Source: Capitulum mitella (taxonomy: Eukaryota > Arthropoda > Thecostraca > Pollicipedomorpha > Pollicipedidae). Taken from it: a stretch of 64,000 bases of DNA. The stretch covers positions 4,945,115-5,009,114 of the forward strand of contig CP099839.1 in NCBI GenBank assembly GCA_030062745.1, written 5' to 3'. The notes beneath the pieces were generated by a model. It had not been told where the DNA came from. It did not search any database and saw only the letters and a list, made by a program, of their open reading frames with translations. Positions 1 through 10,992 of the stretch are shown here, in pieces. Positions within the stretch are counted from its first letter, which is position 1, and each line of letters starts with the position of its first letter. The position numbers and the translations under genes are program-made.

Positions 1-2435
1 GTGCAGCAGCCGTGACGGACGCCGCGCCTTAGTCAGATTTCAGGCGAATCTTGTGGACACTGCTTCTCGCTCAACGACGTGGCTCTCAGGGACTCAATGA
101 TGGCGGATCGCCAGAGTAACTACCGAGCTTTAGGATATCAGGGATCTGGGACTCCCTGCCTGCGCAGCAGCATCGGAGAATCTGTAAAGCGGCATGCTAG
201 CTCGCTCTTTCCGATTTTGCTCGCTCGCGCTGCTCTTTCCCGTCGAGCAATGTGTGACATCTGCTGACAACGTTGACAACGTTGACTTCGGATGCAGGCG
301 TGACGTTGCTTCAAAGAGGCTGGGTATTTGAATGCATCGGGGCCACGGAGGACGATCCGGGCGTCGCGATCCGGCAGCGACCCGGCGGCGGCGGTCGCTG
401 AGCAGCGGCGGCATGGGTGGCGCAGCGGCCGGCGTCTGGCGGCCAATGTCTCGAACTCGCACATTGAGACCGCCGGCGGCTAAAAGTCGGTGGCCGGCGT
501 ATTGGCTTCATTCTCTGATTGCTGCGGCGGACGCGCCTCGTCTGCGGCAAAAAGCGGCTCGGGCTTCAACTTTAATGACGTCTGGGAATACTGAGAAAGC
601 GTTGGGCGGCGCGGTGCGGGAAGCCAGCGCCTTCTCCGGCCGCGTCTCAGGCCAGACGGTGATGGCCGCCGGCGGCAGTGGCCTGGTGGCCGACGCTGCT
701 GGGGCCGCCGGCCGCCGGCCGTCGGCAGCGACGGAGTGAATCTGGGTAAGGGTTGGGTGCGCTCGCCGCTGTCCGCTGGGTCGCCGGGCTGGCTGTGGCG
801 CCGCTCTCGAAGCGGCTCGGACCCACATCAAACTGGATTCGGTAAGGCTCGAAACCGATCGTTCTTCAAGTCCTGACTGCGAAAAGGCAAGTGCGTTGAC
901 TGCTGGCGTTATCAGTTAAAAACTTCGGAGGTAACCATTATTTTTGCATGACGCAAATTATTTGCGCGTAGTTGAAGCTTTCTTTGTGTGGGTATCCGGG
1001 AACCCACAAAGCTGGAGTCAGCTTAATTCATACTAGTGTAATTCATACGTGAGCTTTTTGTGAACTTTTAACTTCGTGCATGGAAATCCTTGAAAATATT
1101 TAGAAAAGAAGCGTTTGTAGAGGGTACTGTAATAGTTTCTCTGCGTTGTTTCGCATACACCTTTAGAAAAGAGGCGGAGCAGGCTGGATTTTGTTTTGCA
1201 AAAAGGCTTATAGTGACTAAGTTCACATAATATTATAATGATATTACTTTCAGCTCCATCGATTTTCTCGTTAGAAGGGAATGCTACGGGTTTGAAATCG
1301 CTTTTTATATTCACACTGTCGTGCCATCGCACCGTCATGTACGCCACAGGGAATGGGGAAGGGAACACTCAATCGTCTGTTCATACTTGGTGCGCATAAA
1401 TAAGACTTAAATCCCGTGAAACCGAACGAGTTCTATTTGCACAGGAAATCCCAGCACGGCTGTGTTAGGCCATATTGCCCACTGAAGTTATTATTTGGCG
1501 GTGGATATTGCAGTTTCCGTGAAAATATATCATAGCCATTTACGAGGTTCGCATTTTCATTTACGTTGCGGTGGCTTGCGCATTTTTCTGTCCACAATGA
1601 TAATATTGGGAACTATGTTTCCATTTCCACGTTTTTTTTTGAAAATGGTTCAAACAGGTTTAAATCTCTTATGTCAGCAAGCAATATCACGGGGTGTGTG
1701 GGGCCTCATTGAGCTAACAGTTCCTCCTGTGCTAAGCCTGAAATATGTTGCATTTTCAATTTTCATTCATGGTCGTTTGCATCGTAGATGAGCCAGTGGA
1801 AATTCGGCTGGCATATTTTTCGGTAACAGTTCGTCTAATAGGTATCGTAGTACAATTATAGACCAAAAAAGACCACAAGGACAAACGCTAGCGCCGGTGT
1901 TCCTTGACACACGTACCATGCATGTCCCTGTTGCCCAAATTAGCCCTGGTTTACACAGCTCTTTTACCACGCCATTCTTGGAGAGGACTGACTGTAGCTG
2001 TCGGGCTTTGAGTTTCATGAACCATTTAAAGAAAATTAAATTGCACTAGATGCACTTCAGCGTTTTCTCGTTGCGCCTTCTTTAATGGAGTCAAAGCGAA
2101 AGTATGAAGTGATAAAAAACGGGTGATATGCGAGTCACGATATCAAAGCTTCCTACCGTCGATGGGCTTGAACATCGCGCGTCGGGACCAACCTGGCCTT
2201 TCGACTGTCCTAAAGCAATGACGAGGCATGTCTGTCGAAAAAAGTCTCGTTAAAATGTCCGCGACCTGTTTTTTGTTCGTTTTTGTTCCTTTTTTTGTTC
2301 TTGATTGTCATATCCTCGCTTTGACTCTAGACTCCACGGACGACGGCGCCGCGGAAAGGCATGGAATGAGAGAGAAATGAAATCGAAAGAACTGAGACAT
2401 CGTTTGATGTCCCATTATAAACTAATGCAATGTCC
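1..2435. other. Intergenic, with a GC-rich island at about 330-800
   Basis: I recognise no gene here. The stretch from about 330 to 800 is rich in CGG/GCC and gives overlapping open frames on both strands, which is what GC-rich DNA does by chance; none resembles a known family. The rest, from about 840 to 2430, is AT-rich and featureless apart from short T runs. The island could be a promoter or first exon of a gene outside the window, but nothing seen proves it. Confidence 0.5.
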
Positions 2436-2437
2436 GA

Positions 2438-2440
<3 letters not shown>

Positions 2441-2482
<42 letters not shown>

Positions 2483-2490
2483 ATATATAG
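2441..2490. repeat. (AT)n microsatellite
   Basis: An alternating AT tract of about 35 bases passes into TGTGTATATATAG. It stands at the left edge of a block (about 2500-2705) that recurs to the right of the Penelope-like pair at about 4890-5065. Confidence 0.95.
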
Positions 2491-2499
2491 GGACATGAA

Positions 2500-2705
2500 G
2501 TGTATACTCCAAACAGTAAAACAGAATATAACTGATAGAACTTACCTCATGGAGGAGAAGATTAAAAGACTAAATGAGAAGACGTTTCTAACTTTTCAGA
2601 AATTACGTTTGGGTAATAACCTTAGCAAAGTAGCGACGTGTCTCGGTACAGTTTGGTTTATTTAATAACATTCAACCCAGGAACTTTGGACATGTTCTTT
2701 AAGCC
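2500..2705 (+). repeat. Direct repeat R, left copy
   Basis: This block resembles 4890-5066. Both run from an (AT)n tract through AACAGAAT, then GAGAAG, a run ending in CGACGYG, ACAGTTTKGTTTATTT and a stretch containing CATTCARCCCAG. A further partial copy is at 5080-5166. The left and right copies lie in the same orientation on either side of the Penelope-like fragments, so they may be parts of one older repeat split by the retroelement insertions. Confidence 0.6.
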
Positions 2706-2755
2706 GTCGTGCGTGACTCACTTCCATATGCGTCTAGTCTTTTGTCTTAAGTAGC

Positions 2756-2756
2756 C

Positions 2757-2819
<63 letters not shown>

Positions 2820-2851
2820 CGAGATTTTGCATTATTTCGTATATTATATAT

Positions 2852-2926
<75 letters not shown>
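2756..2926. repeat. Long (TA)n microsatellite, two blocks
   Basis: Two (TA)n blocks, 2756-2816 and about 2857-2922, are separated by about 40 AT-rich bases. The second lies at the 3' end of the minus-strand Penelope-like copy. Its mirror copy on the plus strand also ends in a CA/TA microsatellite (4783-4880), so the element may end in, or prime at, simple repeats. Confidence 0.95.
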
Positions 2927-2936
2927 TGTATTTCGG

Positions 2937-3892
2937 CAGTACCTGTTCATTAAGACATGTTTTGTTGAAGACCAAGGAGCATTTCGTTTTCACCAGTTTC
3001 TTGGGACATTTTTCGAGTTTCCGAATGACCTTTTATACACGATCAGGTAAAGAGTAAAACAGTGGGCCTATAGACATATGTTAGTGTTTAACGTTTTGGA
3101 TGTCATAATCCATGTTCAGAAGAAGACTTTCACAAGAACAAACAAGCATGCATTGGAAAAAAGACTATCACGCGATATACACATCAGATTAGTGAAGAGT
3201 TGTAACTTGCGGTACGAAGGGTGAACATGAAACGTACCTAAGTAAAAAGCTGTAGAACGGTTGCGGAATTTTGCTGTCGATTTAGATTCGGGTTTTGGTT
3301 TCTAATAAACATGGCCTCAGAAATCATCGGCCTTCTGGTTTCCCTACAGTGTTTCACGATAGAAGTGTTGTCCACGAGGTCGTGTCGCCGAATTCTTAAA
3401 TGGTGAGCTGTTTCGGTGTGAATTTTAGGTGTATCTTCCCAAAGAGGCATAGTGATACGGCGCGACAAGGTTGTTGTTACACCAATATAAGTCCCATTGC
3501 CACGAAACCTGCAGTCTTCGTCTTGAAGTTGGAATTTGGTATTGGTGCTTTTCAGTTTGTCACGCCTAGCAAATAAATTATTTTTCATAACTAAGTTACT
3601 AACCTTTGAGTTATTGCAATAAATAGTCAGACGAATTTTGCTATCTTGATCTACACATTTAATGTTGCTATTAATGATGTCCTTTAAAACACGATCATCT
3701 TTCCTGTAGACAGACATAATTTGGTTTTTATAGTAAATTTTGAAGTCCTTTTGGTAACATTTGCGCACACTTCTCTGTGCTGTTTCTCGCGTCATGAAGT
3801 CAGATATTTCTTTGTCAATAACCTGATTTGAATAGCCATTACTGGTAGGTATCTCTTTTATACGAGTCAGTTCCTCAGATAGGAGCTGCCAG
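2937..3892 (-). mobile_element. Penelope-like retroelement, 3' fragment with GIY-YIG endonuclease domain
   Basis: Reading the minus strand from about 3888 to the stop at 3238 gives an open frame that starts inside the end of a reverse transcriptase region (containing an NGY motif followed by SNQVID). It continues into a GIY-YIG type nuclease: GTYIG followed by TTTLSRR, then a His-rich stretch (HTETAHH), and late Glu and Asn residues (SEAMFIR, NLNRQQ). This order and the YIG-x-TTT-LSRR signature are typical of Penelope-like elements, where the nuclease is C-terminal to the reverse transcriptase. The frame is intact from 3795 to 3238 (185 codons), but the rest of the polymerase is missing because the copy is cut at 3892, where an inverted copy begins. 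About 300 bases of 3' untranslated sequence follow down to 2937, ending at a (TA)n tract. It is 5'-truncated and almost certainly dead. Confidence 0.8.
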
Positions 3893-4790
3893 GTTCAAAT
3901 CAAGTTATTGACGAAGAAATATCTGAATTCATAGCACGAGAAACAACACAGAGAAATGTGCGCAAATGTTACCAAAGTGACATCAAAATTCGCTATAAAA
4001 CCAAATAACCTCTAGTTACAGTACAGATGAGCGTGTTCTAAAGGACATCATTGACAGTAACATTAAATTTGTAGATCAGGATAGCGAAATTTGTCCGACT
4101 TTTCATTGCGGTAACTCAAATGTTAGTAATTTAGTTATGGAAAATGGCATATTTGCTAAGCGTGACGAAGTGAAAAGCATCAATGTAGTACCAATGTAGT
4201 CTGCAGATTTCAATGTCTAAACGAAGACTGCAGGCTTCGTGACAATGGACTTAAACTGGTGTAACAACAACTACGTTATCGCGCCGTAACACCTTCTGGA
4301 AGGGGCACATAAAAGTCACGCCGAAACAGTTCACCATTTAAAAATTCGGCAACACGGCAAAGAAAGGTTGTACAGAAACCAGAAGGCCGATGGTTTTTGA
4401 GGCCATGTTCATTAGGAACCAAAACTCGGATCTAAATCGACATCAAAATTCTGCGACCGTTTTACTCTTTTACTTTTAACTTTTTGCTTAGGTACATTTC
4501 CTGTTCGTCCTTCATACGGCAAGTTACAACTCTTCAATAACGATTATCACGTGTGTATCGCGTGATAATCGTTTTTTTCTAGTACATGCTTCCTTGTTTC
4601 TGTGACATTCTTCTTCTGAAGATGGATTATGATATCCGAAACGTTAAACACTCACATATGCCTCTGGGCCGATTGATTCACTCTTTACCTGATCATGTAA
4701 AAACAATCATCCGAAAACTCGAAAAATGCTCCAAGACTCTGGTGAAAACGAAATACTCCTTGGCCTTGAACAAAACACAGACACACACAC
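3893..4790 (+). mobile_element. Penelope-like retroelement, inverted degenerate copy
   Basis: This sequence is the reverse complement of 2937-3831 with many differences. It starts with the equivalent of SNQVIDKEIS, passes through a decayed nuclease region (several stops and small indels; the YIG segment near 4250 is broken) and then matches the 3' untranslated part: the run around 4616-4690 and the segment at 4740-4776 pair with 2950-3120. It ends in a CA/TA microsatellite. The two copies abut at 3892/3893, so the pair forms an inverted repeat with arms of about 0.9 kb. The minus copy is better preserved, so the two may differ in age or source. Confidence 0.75.
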
Positions 4791-4885
4791 ATATATATAT
4801 ATATCCATATATGTATTTATATATACACATATATGTATTTATATATACAAATACATATATATATACATATATCTATGTATACGGC
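4783..4885. repeat. (CA)n/(TA)n compound microsatellite
   Basis: ACACACACAC passes into TATATATATATCC, then a series of ATATGTATTTATATAC-type units. It sits at the 3' end of the plus-strand Penelope-like copy, mirroring the (TA)n at 2756-2926. Confidence 0.9.
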
Positions 4886-4889
4886 TACC

Positions 4890-5166
4890 TAACATCAATA
4901 ACAGAATCACTAATATAACAAGAGGGAATAACGGTTATTTAATTTGAAAAGAGAGAAGGTGTTTGCAGCTTTTCGAAAATGCCCCCTGGGTATTGACTTT
5001 GGAAAAATCGCGACGCGACAGTTTTGTTTATTTGGTAGCATTCAGCCCAGAAATTCTGAACATTTTCTTTTGGAAAAATCGCGACGTGTCTAAATACAGT
5101 TCCGTTTATTTGGTTTTTCGTTTTTTATTTATTCAGCATTCAGCACAGAAATTTTGAACATTTTCT
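4890..5166 (+). repeat. Direct repeat R, right copies (one and a partial second)
   Basis: Two tandem related segments, about 4950-5066 and 5075-5166, share TGGAAAAATCGCGACG, then CAGTTYYGTTTATTTGG and CATTCAGCMCAGAAATT. The first matches the left copy at 2500-2705. This block runs up to the TTAA at 5167 where a DNA element begins. Confidence 0.6.
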
Positions 5167-5170
5167 TTAA

Positions 5171-6423
5171 CCCGGTTCCCCTGGCAAGTTTTTATACCCG
5201 CGACCACCTGTAGGTGTCAAAAAGGGCATCCCCTTGCTATCTCAGGGTCTAATCGTAGGATCTGAACCAGTTTGCCACCGATCGAAAGCCCTGAGCCTTG
5301 CGATTTAGAAAGTGCCACGTAAGCCCTGGTCATACGACTGATGACGTCACAGATCACGCAGAACGCATAACACGACGTCGGAAAAAGTGACACCGGCTCC
5401 TACATCATATCGTCAGCAATACTGGTATTAGAGCCTTCAAATGGGTATCAAGCGAAAGGTCATCAGAGGCATGCCAAAATCTAAAAAATGTCGGCTCGAG
5501 GTTAGCCTAGTTCAGGTAGAATTACTTTATACCACATAGATCGGTACTTTCTTGCAGTCGTTTTGATCCACGCGACAAAAAAAAAAACGACAGAAGTGAA
5601 AATTTCCGGTGATTCGTTTATATTGCCTGCTGTTCATTCAGTCGGTCTTTCTAGGTCCGGTGAGATAACGTTGCATTGCTCTCCCTGACAAAAACAATAA
5701 TCATTCGCTGGGGTCCTCAAATGCGTCAAGTACAGAACTAAAATAGCATCTCGTGATAATTAAATGTGCTCTGACTGCTCTTTATCGGGTCAAGGTCAAA
5801 CCAGGTCAAGACATAAGTATTTTTTCATTTTCTGACTAGGAACAACAATTGCTCTCTGCTGCTGCTGAACGATCTTCCATAGACAATGTCGTATTTCATT
5901 TGGTTTTGACATCAGCCTATGACGTGACCCGAGATGACCTCACGATGCATTTGGTGAGCCTTGCGAAGAGGCAGATTTAGATTTTCTCGTCTGGCTTGAA
6001 CGATGGGGAAGATCAGCGGCAAACACTTCTGTCACCAACATCATAGATCAATCCAACTGCCATCATGCATGTGACCTGGCATGAACTTTAATGTTAACGT
6101 TTCATGTCTATATATCCTTTTGGGTACCGTGTCATATGTAAATCCAAATAATCCATTCATTATATTTATGATTATTATCGAAAATAACGAAGCATGTTCG
6201 TGCCACCATCCGAAGAGGCGAGAACATGCATACAAGGGTTCATTTATGACATCATATCTCTTCATGACCTGACGTAGCATGGAAATGGTTTTGATGTTGA
6301 CATATATACAATTGATTGATAAACAGGTACTGAAAGTTCGTTTGGCCTGGTTCCAGCGGTTGAGAAGTTATTGACGAAAACCCGATGGGGTTGCCCTATT
6401 TGACACCCCCAACCGGTGCCGGG
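5171..6423. mobile_element. TTAA-flanked non-autonomous DNA element, family 2 copy A
   Basis: The element begins CCCGGTTCCC right after TTAA (5167-5170) and ends GGTGCCGGG right before TTAA (6424-6427). The ends are short inverted repeats, with a second inner pair (GGTGTCAAA near 5213 against TTTGACACCCCC near 6399). A TTAA target duplication with CCC/GGG ends is the hallmark of piggyBac-type cut-and-paste elements. No transposase is present, so it would need one in trans. About 1.25 kb long and related along its length to 40770-41998. It contains several AGGTCA half-sites, including a perfect DR4 at 5793-5808. Confidence 0.7.
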
Positions 6424-6484
6424 TTAAACTTTCCTACGCCGCCAGCTTTCATTGCGTTTAACATTTTGTCTTCAGTAATCGCGT

Positions 6485-6501
6485 ATACACACACACATAC
6501 A

Positions 6502-6568
<67 letters not shown>
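6485..6568. repeat. (CA)n(TA)n microsatellite
   Basis: ACACACACATACACGC is followed by about 65 bases of alternating AT. It lies just outside the right end of the TTAA element. Confidence 0.95.
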
Positions 6569-6571
<3 letters not shown>

Positions 6572-6899
6572 CTGGAGAACGTATTGCTACCTTATCACGT
6601 GCTGGGCCACCCCGAACAACTAAGACCACCAAGACAGAATAAATACCTTGCCGATATTTCTATCTTAAGTTTTCTCAACCAGCGCGGGCCAGATTTGTTC
6701 AGCGGCTATTGGCAAGTGAACTGTACAACCACGTGGTATACTTCCTGAATTATTGCTGTCATCGACGGCGTACGTGCGTACGTTCGTGGGATTCATCCAC
6801 CTCTGTGGCAAGCACCGACCGCTCTGAATTGACAAACTGTCACATGCGACCATATCCAGACCAATGCAGCACGACGCGGCCACGTGACGGTGGGCACCG

Positions 6900-7380
6900 G
6901 GCGTCCTGAACTGACAGGTCGTCACGCGTGATGAGATTCAATCGCCGCGCTGCGCGGCCGGCCTGACGGTGAACGCTGTCAGCGAAGCCCGCCGCCACCG
7001 CCAGCCTGCCGGGCTGCTGAAGCCCGCTCAGTCCCCGCCCGTCCGTCCGTCCGTCCGTCCGCGCGCTCGGCGGCGACACTGGCGGAGCGGGGCGGGGACC
7101 GGGCGCCGGCCGCGCCCTGAAAGGCCGCGCGCCGTCTGGCAGCACGTGTTGTTTGTCGGCCGTCCCGGCGACTCCCCCGCGCCCGCTCTGTTTACCGCCG
7201 ACAGTCAACTCGAACACCCTTTAAACCGGCGGCGGGCGCCGGCAAACACACAGCTTATATTTAACTCCGGATGGGGGAGGTTTTCGGCGGTTCTGAGAGC
7301 CGGGGCAGGGCGGGATTTTAGGGGGTGGCAGACTGGTAGTGGGGTGGGGATCTGGGAGGGCAACCGGCTTGAGGCGGGAT
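6900..7380. other. GC-rich island with (CGTC)n tract; possible promoter region
   Basis: GC content rises sharply here and CpG is frequent. A CCGT tetranucleotide run lies at 7039-7062. The island ends near a TTTAAACC and TATATTTAACTCC stretch (7220-7268). Open frames on both strands are composition artefacts. It lies 3.7 kb upstream of the zinc-finger coding exon, which has a splice acceptor and so needs an upstream exon; this island is one candidate for that first exon. This is inference only. Confidence 0.35.
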
Positions 7381-7760
7381 GAAGACTCACAGAGACTTGC
7401 TGAGGCCCGCAGCTGGCTGAGGGCTTTTGAGTGCAGCAGGTTGTAGCGGTGGGCTGGAGATCTCACACGGTAACAAGTTGGAAGTCGCAAGCAGTAGTTT
7501 AGCGAGAGGAGGCCAGAGGGGTCAATTGACCGGTAGTTTTAAAAAAATGGGCCATTATCGCAAATGAGTCGTCTATAAGGCAAAGATGTTTTAAAGCTGA
7601 AAAAACAGCGCACTTTTATTAAAAAAAAACTTCAGCTGTGCTACTTCACAGGGTCAGTTTCCCTTTGCTGGTGAAAATGGCAAGGGTAGCTTAAGATTTT
7701 TGCATCCTGTCCCCCCCCCCTACAAAAATCCTGACTATGGCACTGGTCGCAAAGGGATTT
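7381..7760. other. Intergenic, with a probable MITE end near 7690-7747
   Basis: No gene is visible. The stretch 7697-7747 reads in reverse as a GTGCCATAGTCAGGATTTTTG start followed by a G run, the kind of terminus seen in many small CAGxGGCGTAGCxAGGA elements (compare 9243-9405). Only one end is clear. Confidence 0.4.
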
Positions 7761-7854
7761 CATTCTGTAACACGTGGATAAACTGTTGTTATGTGTGGCG
7801 GAACCCTTGAGCTCTGAGTGTACAGGAGTTCACGGGGCTGTCTGGCGCGGCCTG

Positions 7855-8020
7855 GGTGCCAATAGGTACACGGACTGCCTGGGGTGTCGCGGGCCCACGG
7901 TATGCCTCGGATGTCAGTGGGTGCTTGGACTGCCGGGGGTGTCGCGGGCCCGCGGTATGCCTCGGATGTCAGTGGGTGCCTGGACTGCCTCAGGCGTCGT
8001 GGGCACACGGTATGCCTCAG
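7855..8020 (+). repeat. 55-bp minisatellite, three copies
   Basis: The core GGTATGCCTC recurs at exactly 55-base spacing (near 7899, 7954 and 8009), embedded in GGACTGCC-GGTGTCGCGGGCCC-CGG. The open frames across it are due to the repeat and do not resemble proteins I know. Confidence 0.85.
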
Positions 8021-8029
8021 CTCGGCAAG

Positions 8030-9240
8030 CGGCCGTTTCAATCGGTAACGAATGATGACAGCGATAATCTTCAGCTTTCGTCAGCCAGCTTGGCAGCGCT
8101 TTTCTAAAAACCTGCTAAATTCGTTCACCAAGGTGCCATCACGAAGCTCTTTTACACACCTTGGGTGCGAAAGGGCTGTACGCCCTGCACGAGCCGTGCG
8201 GGGAAACTCGGAACTCAGTAAAGCCTCTTTCCCACTCCGTGGGCGGAATGAATGGCGGGAGAAAATGATGTAGAAGACGAGATAAATGCCTATACCATAA
8301 ATGGCTTCCGTATATTGCACGTCGCCCAAAAGAATGATTCTTGGACTTTACTATGGATCGTTTCAAGCTCGGTCTGGTACTGTTTGTCAGTTTACGTTGT
8401 TTTCTCCACATGCAAGTAGTGGATACGGACAGGGCAGCCAGCGCTACCAAGACATTTCGGTGTTGTTAATTTTCTTTGGGTACAGAAATTATGCATTTGC
8501 CAAATAAAACGAAGCTACAGTCGATAATACTACTCTGACTGCAAATTACGTGCCATGACTTTTTTCATTTTTGTGGAAAAACTAATATCACGGAAAGTTC
8601 CGTGAACGCGGGGAATGTCTCACTCTAGCTGATGCGCAGTTGTTCGTAAATAACGATAAACCGAAAACAGAGAGGTGTACAACAAAGGCGGTATAAATTT
8701 CCTTTTTACTGACAGCGCCTTTGACGCTTGACGCCATGGGATGTCTCCTGAGTCTGACTGGCTCGAAGTTTCTTGGAGGAAGGATCGGTGCGGACAGAAT
8801 GGCGTCGTCACCGTACTTGGTTTTTGTCCCGGAGGCCAACGGACCGAATCCAGGCCGCTCCCTGACTTGTGTGCGTGTCGCGGCGACCCGATATTGGCCG
8901 GACGTTCGTATGTAAGTAAGAGCTGAATCGGCTGGAACCCGAACTGAAAAGACCTTCAGAGCCGGAGCGCCAGTGGACATTGCAGCCTTCTTTTCGGGCA
9001 AATGAGTCACGATTCTGTTGGGCCATCGGGCCTCCTGAATCTCCATACATGGTCTAGCATATTTTGCAGCGTGTATCGGACTCATCCCTTGAGCCGTGAA
9101 TCTCCCTTCAGGTGATATACGCTCTGCGGTTAGTGCAAATGCCTCCGCATGTTGTAAAGCATTCTTTATTTCTCTCTATGCGGTATGCTGTACGGATCGC
9201 TATTGTTACACATACCAACGAAACAGCAAAAACCGGTCCC
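8030..9240. other. Intergenic, no recognisable gene
   Basis: A 165-codon open frame on the minus strand (9085-8588) has no domain I recognise, no clear splice context and a composition like its neighbours. I treat it as chance. Confidence 0.4.
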
Positions 9241-9242
9241 GA

Positions 9243-9405
9243 CTAGAGGCGTAGCCAGGATTTTGCCCAGGAGGGGACCAGGACGACCGCTATCTTATTT
9301 ACGAATTCCGGACATTTTTGTTCATTTTCATTTTTGCCGCGTAAAAACAATTTTCAGTCCCAACGGGCATGCCCCTTGCCCCCTTCCCTGATCACGCCCC
9401 TGGCC
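9243..9405. mobile_element. Short MITE-like element (about 160 bp)
   Basis: The left end reads CTAGAGGCGTAGCCAGGAT and the right end CTGATCACGCCCCTGGCC, imperfect inverted repeats of the widespread CAGGGGCGTRGCCAGGA type. The interior has GCATGCCCCTTGCCCCC. No coding capacity. Family unknown. Confidence 0.5.
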
Positions 9406-10185
9406 CACGCTTGAGCTGCTGATGAGCAGAAAGAACTAGGAAAAAACGCAGTGCAGCTGCACATTCAACTTTGCGGGAATACACGTCTCATGTGAAGGCG
9501 TCCCTCAGGTGGGATCGGAAACAGCGTGAAAGAAGCCAACAGCTTTGGTTCAAAAAACCCACCCAAGAAGACAACAGGAATAGTACTGTTCGCTTCACAT
9601 GATGGTGCTCTGCACACTTGTTTTGTGTGACGAATGTGAAATCTATTCGATGCTTGATAAGCAGGTCCCGTGCACATGTGTCGACAGTGAAGAAATTCTT
9701 TTCACCGACGTTGCTCCACATGTGCAGGTGGTTTCGAGCGGTTGAAGTGGCTTGTCATCATTCATCGCCACAAGTGTCGGCCGTCGATCATTTCAAACCG
9801 AATAATGTGTGCTCATTTTGTGGCAAAGTATAGCATTGGACGGACGCTTTAGAGCTTGCAATGCACGTAGCTAAGCTCTCCAGACCGTGCTCAGGCACCT
9901 TGCCGTCGGTTTGCGTAAGTATCCAATGGGAGATGAGCAGTGCCAGCGTGCTATGCAGTCTGAAGCCGCCTGATTGCAATCACCCAGCTGCGGAGCTGTC
10001 TTGTCTCTGATTTTCATTTCTGGCCTTGTCGTCTGACAGCGCTGTGTCTGGTTCTTTTTGCCAACTTTAAGACCGCCTGACATGCAGTGTCCCCATTTGA
10101 ACGTGGGATTGCTCAGCGGCGTCCGTTGCATTGGACGATGCGTGATATCGCTGATGTTTGTTTGATGTTTTCCTGTGGAGCGAAG
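9406..10185. other. Intergenic, nothing recognised
   Basis: No coding exon with family resemblance, no tandem repeat and no clear regulatory block is visible on either strand. Confidence 0.4.
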
Positions 10186-10186
10186 A

Positions 10187-10870
10187 CTACTGCGTAGCGC
10201 CGGTGTTCGCTGATTGGAGACTGCTGGGTTGGTCCGTGACTGCTGGTGGTGCCTGAGTCATCTTACGGGGGACTGCAAAGTGGTGCCTGTGCGTCTGCTG
10301 TGCGTGGCAGGAGACTGCTGAGCGATGTCTCTGTGTCTGCGTGTATGCGTCGTGTGGCAGGAGGCTGCTATGCGATATCTGGATGCCTGTTTGCCTGTGT
10401 GTTTGTGTCATTTGGCAGGAGACTACCGCATGGAGTGTGCGTATGTCTATATCGTATGCCAGGAGACTGCCCAGTGACGTCCGTGTGTCTGTGTTTGTAT
10501 GTTTGTGTCTTTTGGCAGGTGACTGCTGAGCTGAGTGTATGTCTGTGTCCCGTGGCAGGAGACTGCCGAATGGTGTGCGCGTCCGGATCGTGTGGCAGCA
10601 GGCTGGTCAGTGACGTCTCTTTGTCTGTATTTGTATGTTTGTGTCGTTTGGCCGGAGACTGCTGAGTGATATGTGTCTGCGTATCTGTATGGTTTGGCAG
10701 GGGACTTCTTAGTGATATGTGTCCGTCTGCATCGTGTGCTAGAAGACTGCTCAGCGTTGTTTGTGTGTCCGCGTGTTTGTTTGTTTGTCGTGTGGCAGGA
10801 TACTGCTGAATGATGTCTGTGTGTGCTATCGTGTGGTGGGAGACTGTTGAATGACGTGTGTGTCCGTATG
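10187..10870 (+). repeat. Degenerate GT-rich minisatellite upstream of the zinc-finger exon
   Basis: Units of roughly 45-60 bases repeat about a dozen times. Each contains a version of GTGGCAGGAGACTGCTGAGTGATGT followed by a TGTGTCTGTGTTTGT-like stretch. Lengths vary, so it is an old, diverged array. It ends about 110 bases before the splice acceptor of the zinc-finger coding exon and therefore lies in its upstream intron or promoter. Open frames through it on both strands are side effects of the repeat. Confidence 0.8.
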
Positions 10871-10992
10871 GTGCGGCAGTAGACTGCTCAGCGGTGTCTA
10901 TGTCTGCGTGCCCGTGTCTGCGTGTCTGCGGCGTCCGGCGGAGCGCGCGGCCGCCGGCTGAGCGGCGCCCGTGTTTCCAGGCGGCCCACAGC

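Noticed and set aside
8588..9085. A 165-codon protein on the minus strand
   Set aside because: No recognisable domain, signal peptide, splice sites or codon bias; length is within chance for this composition.
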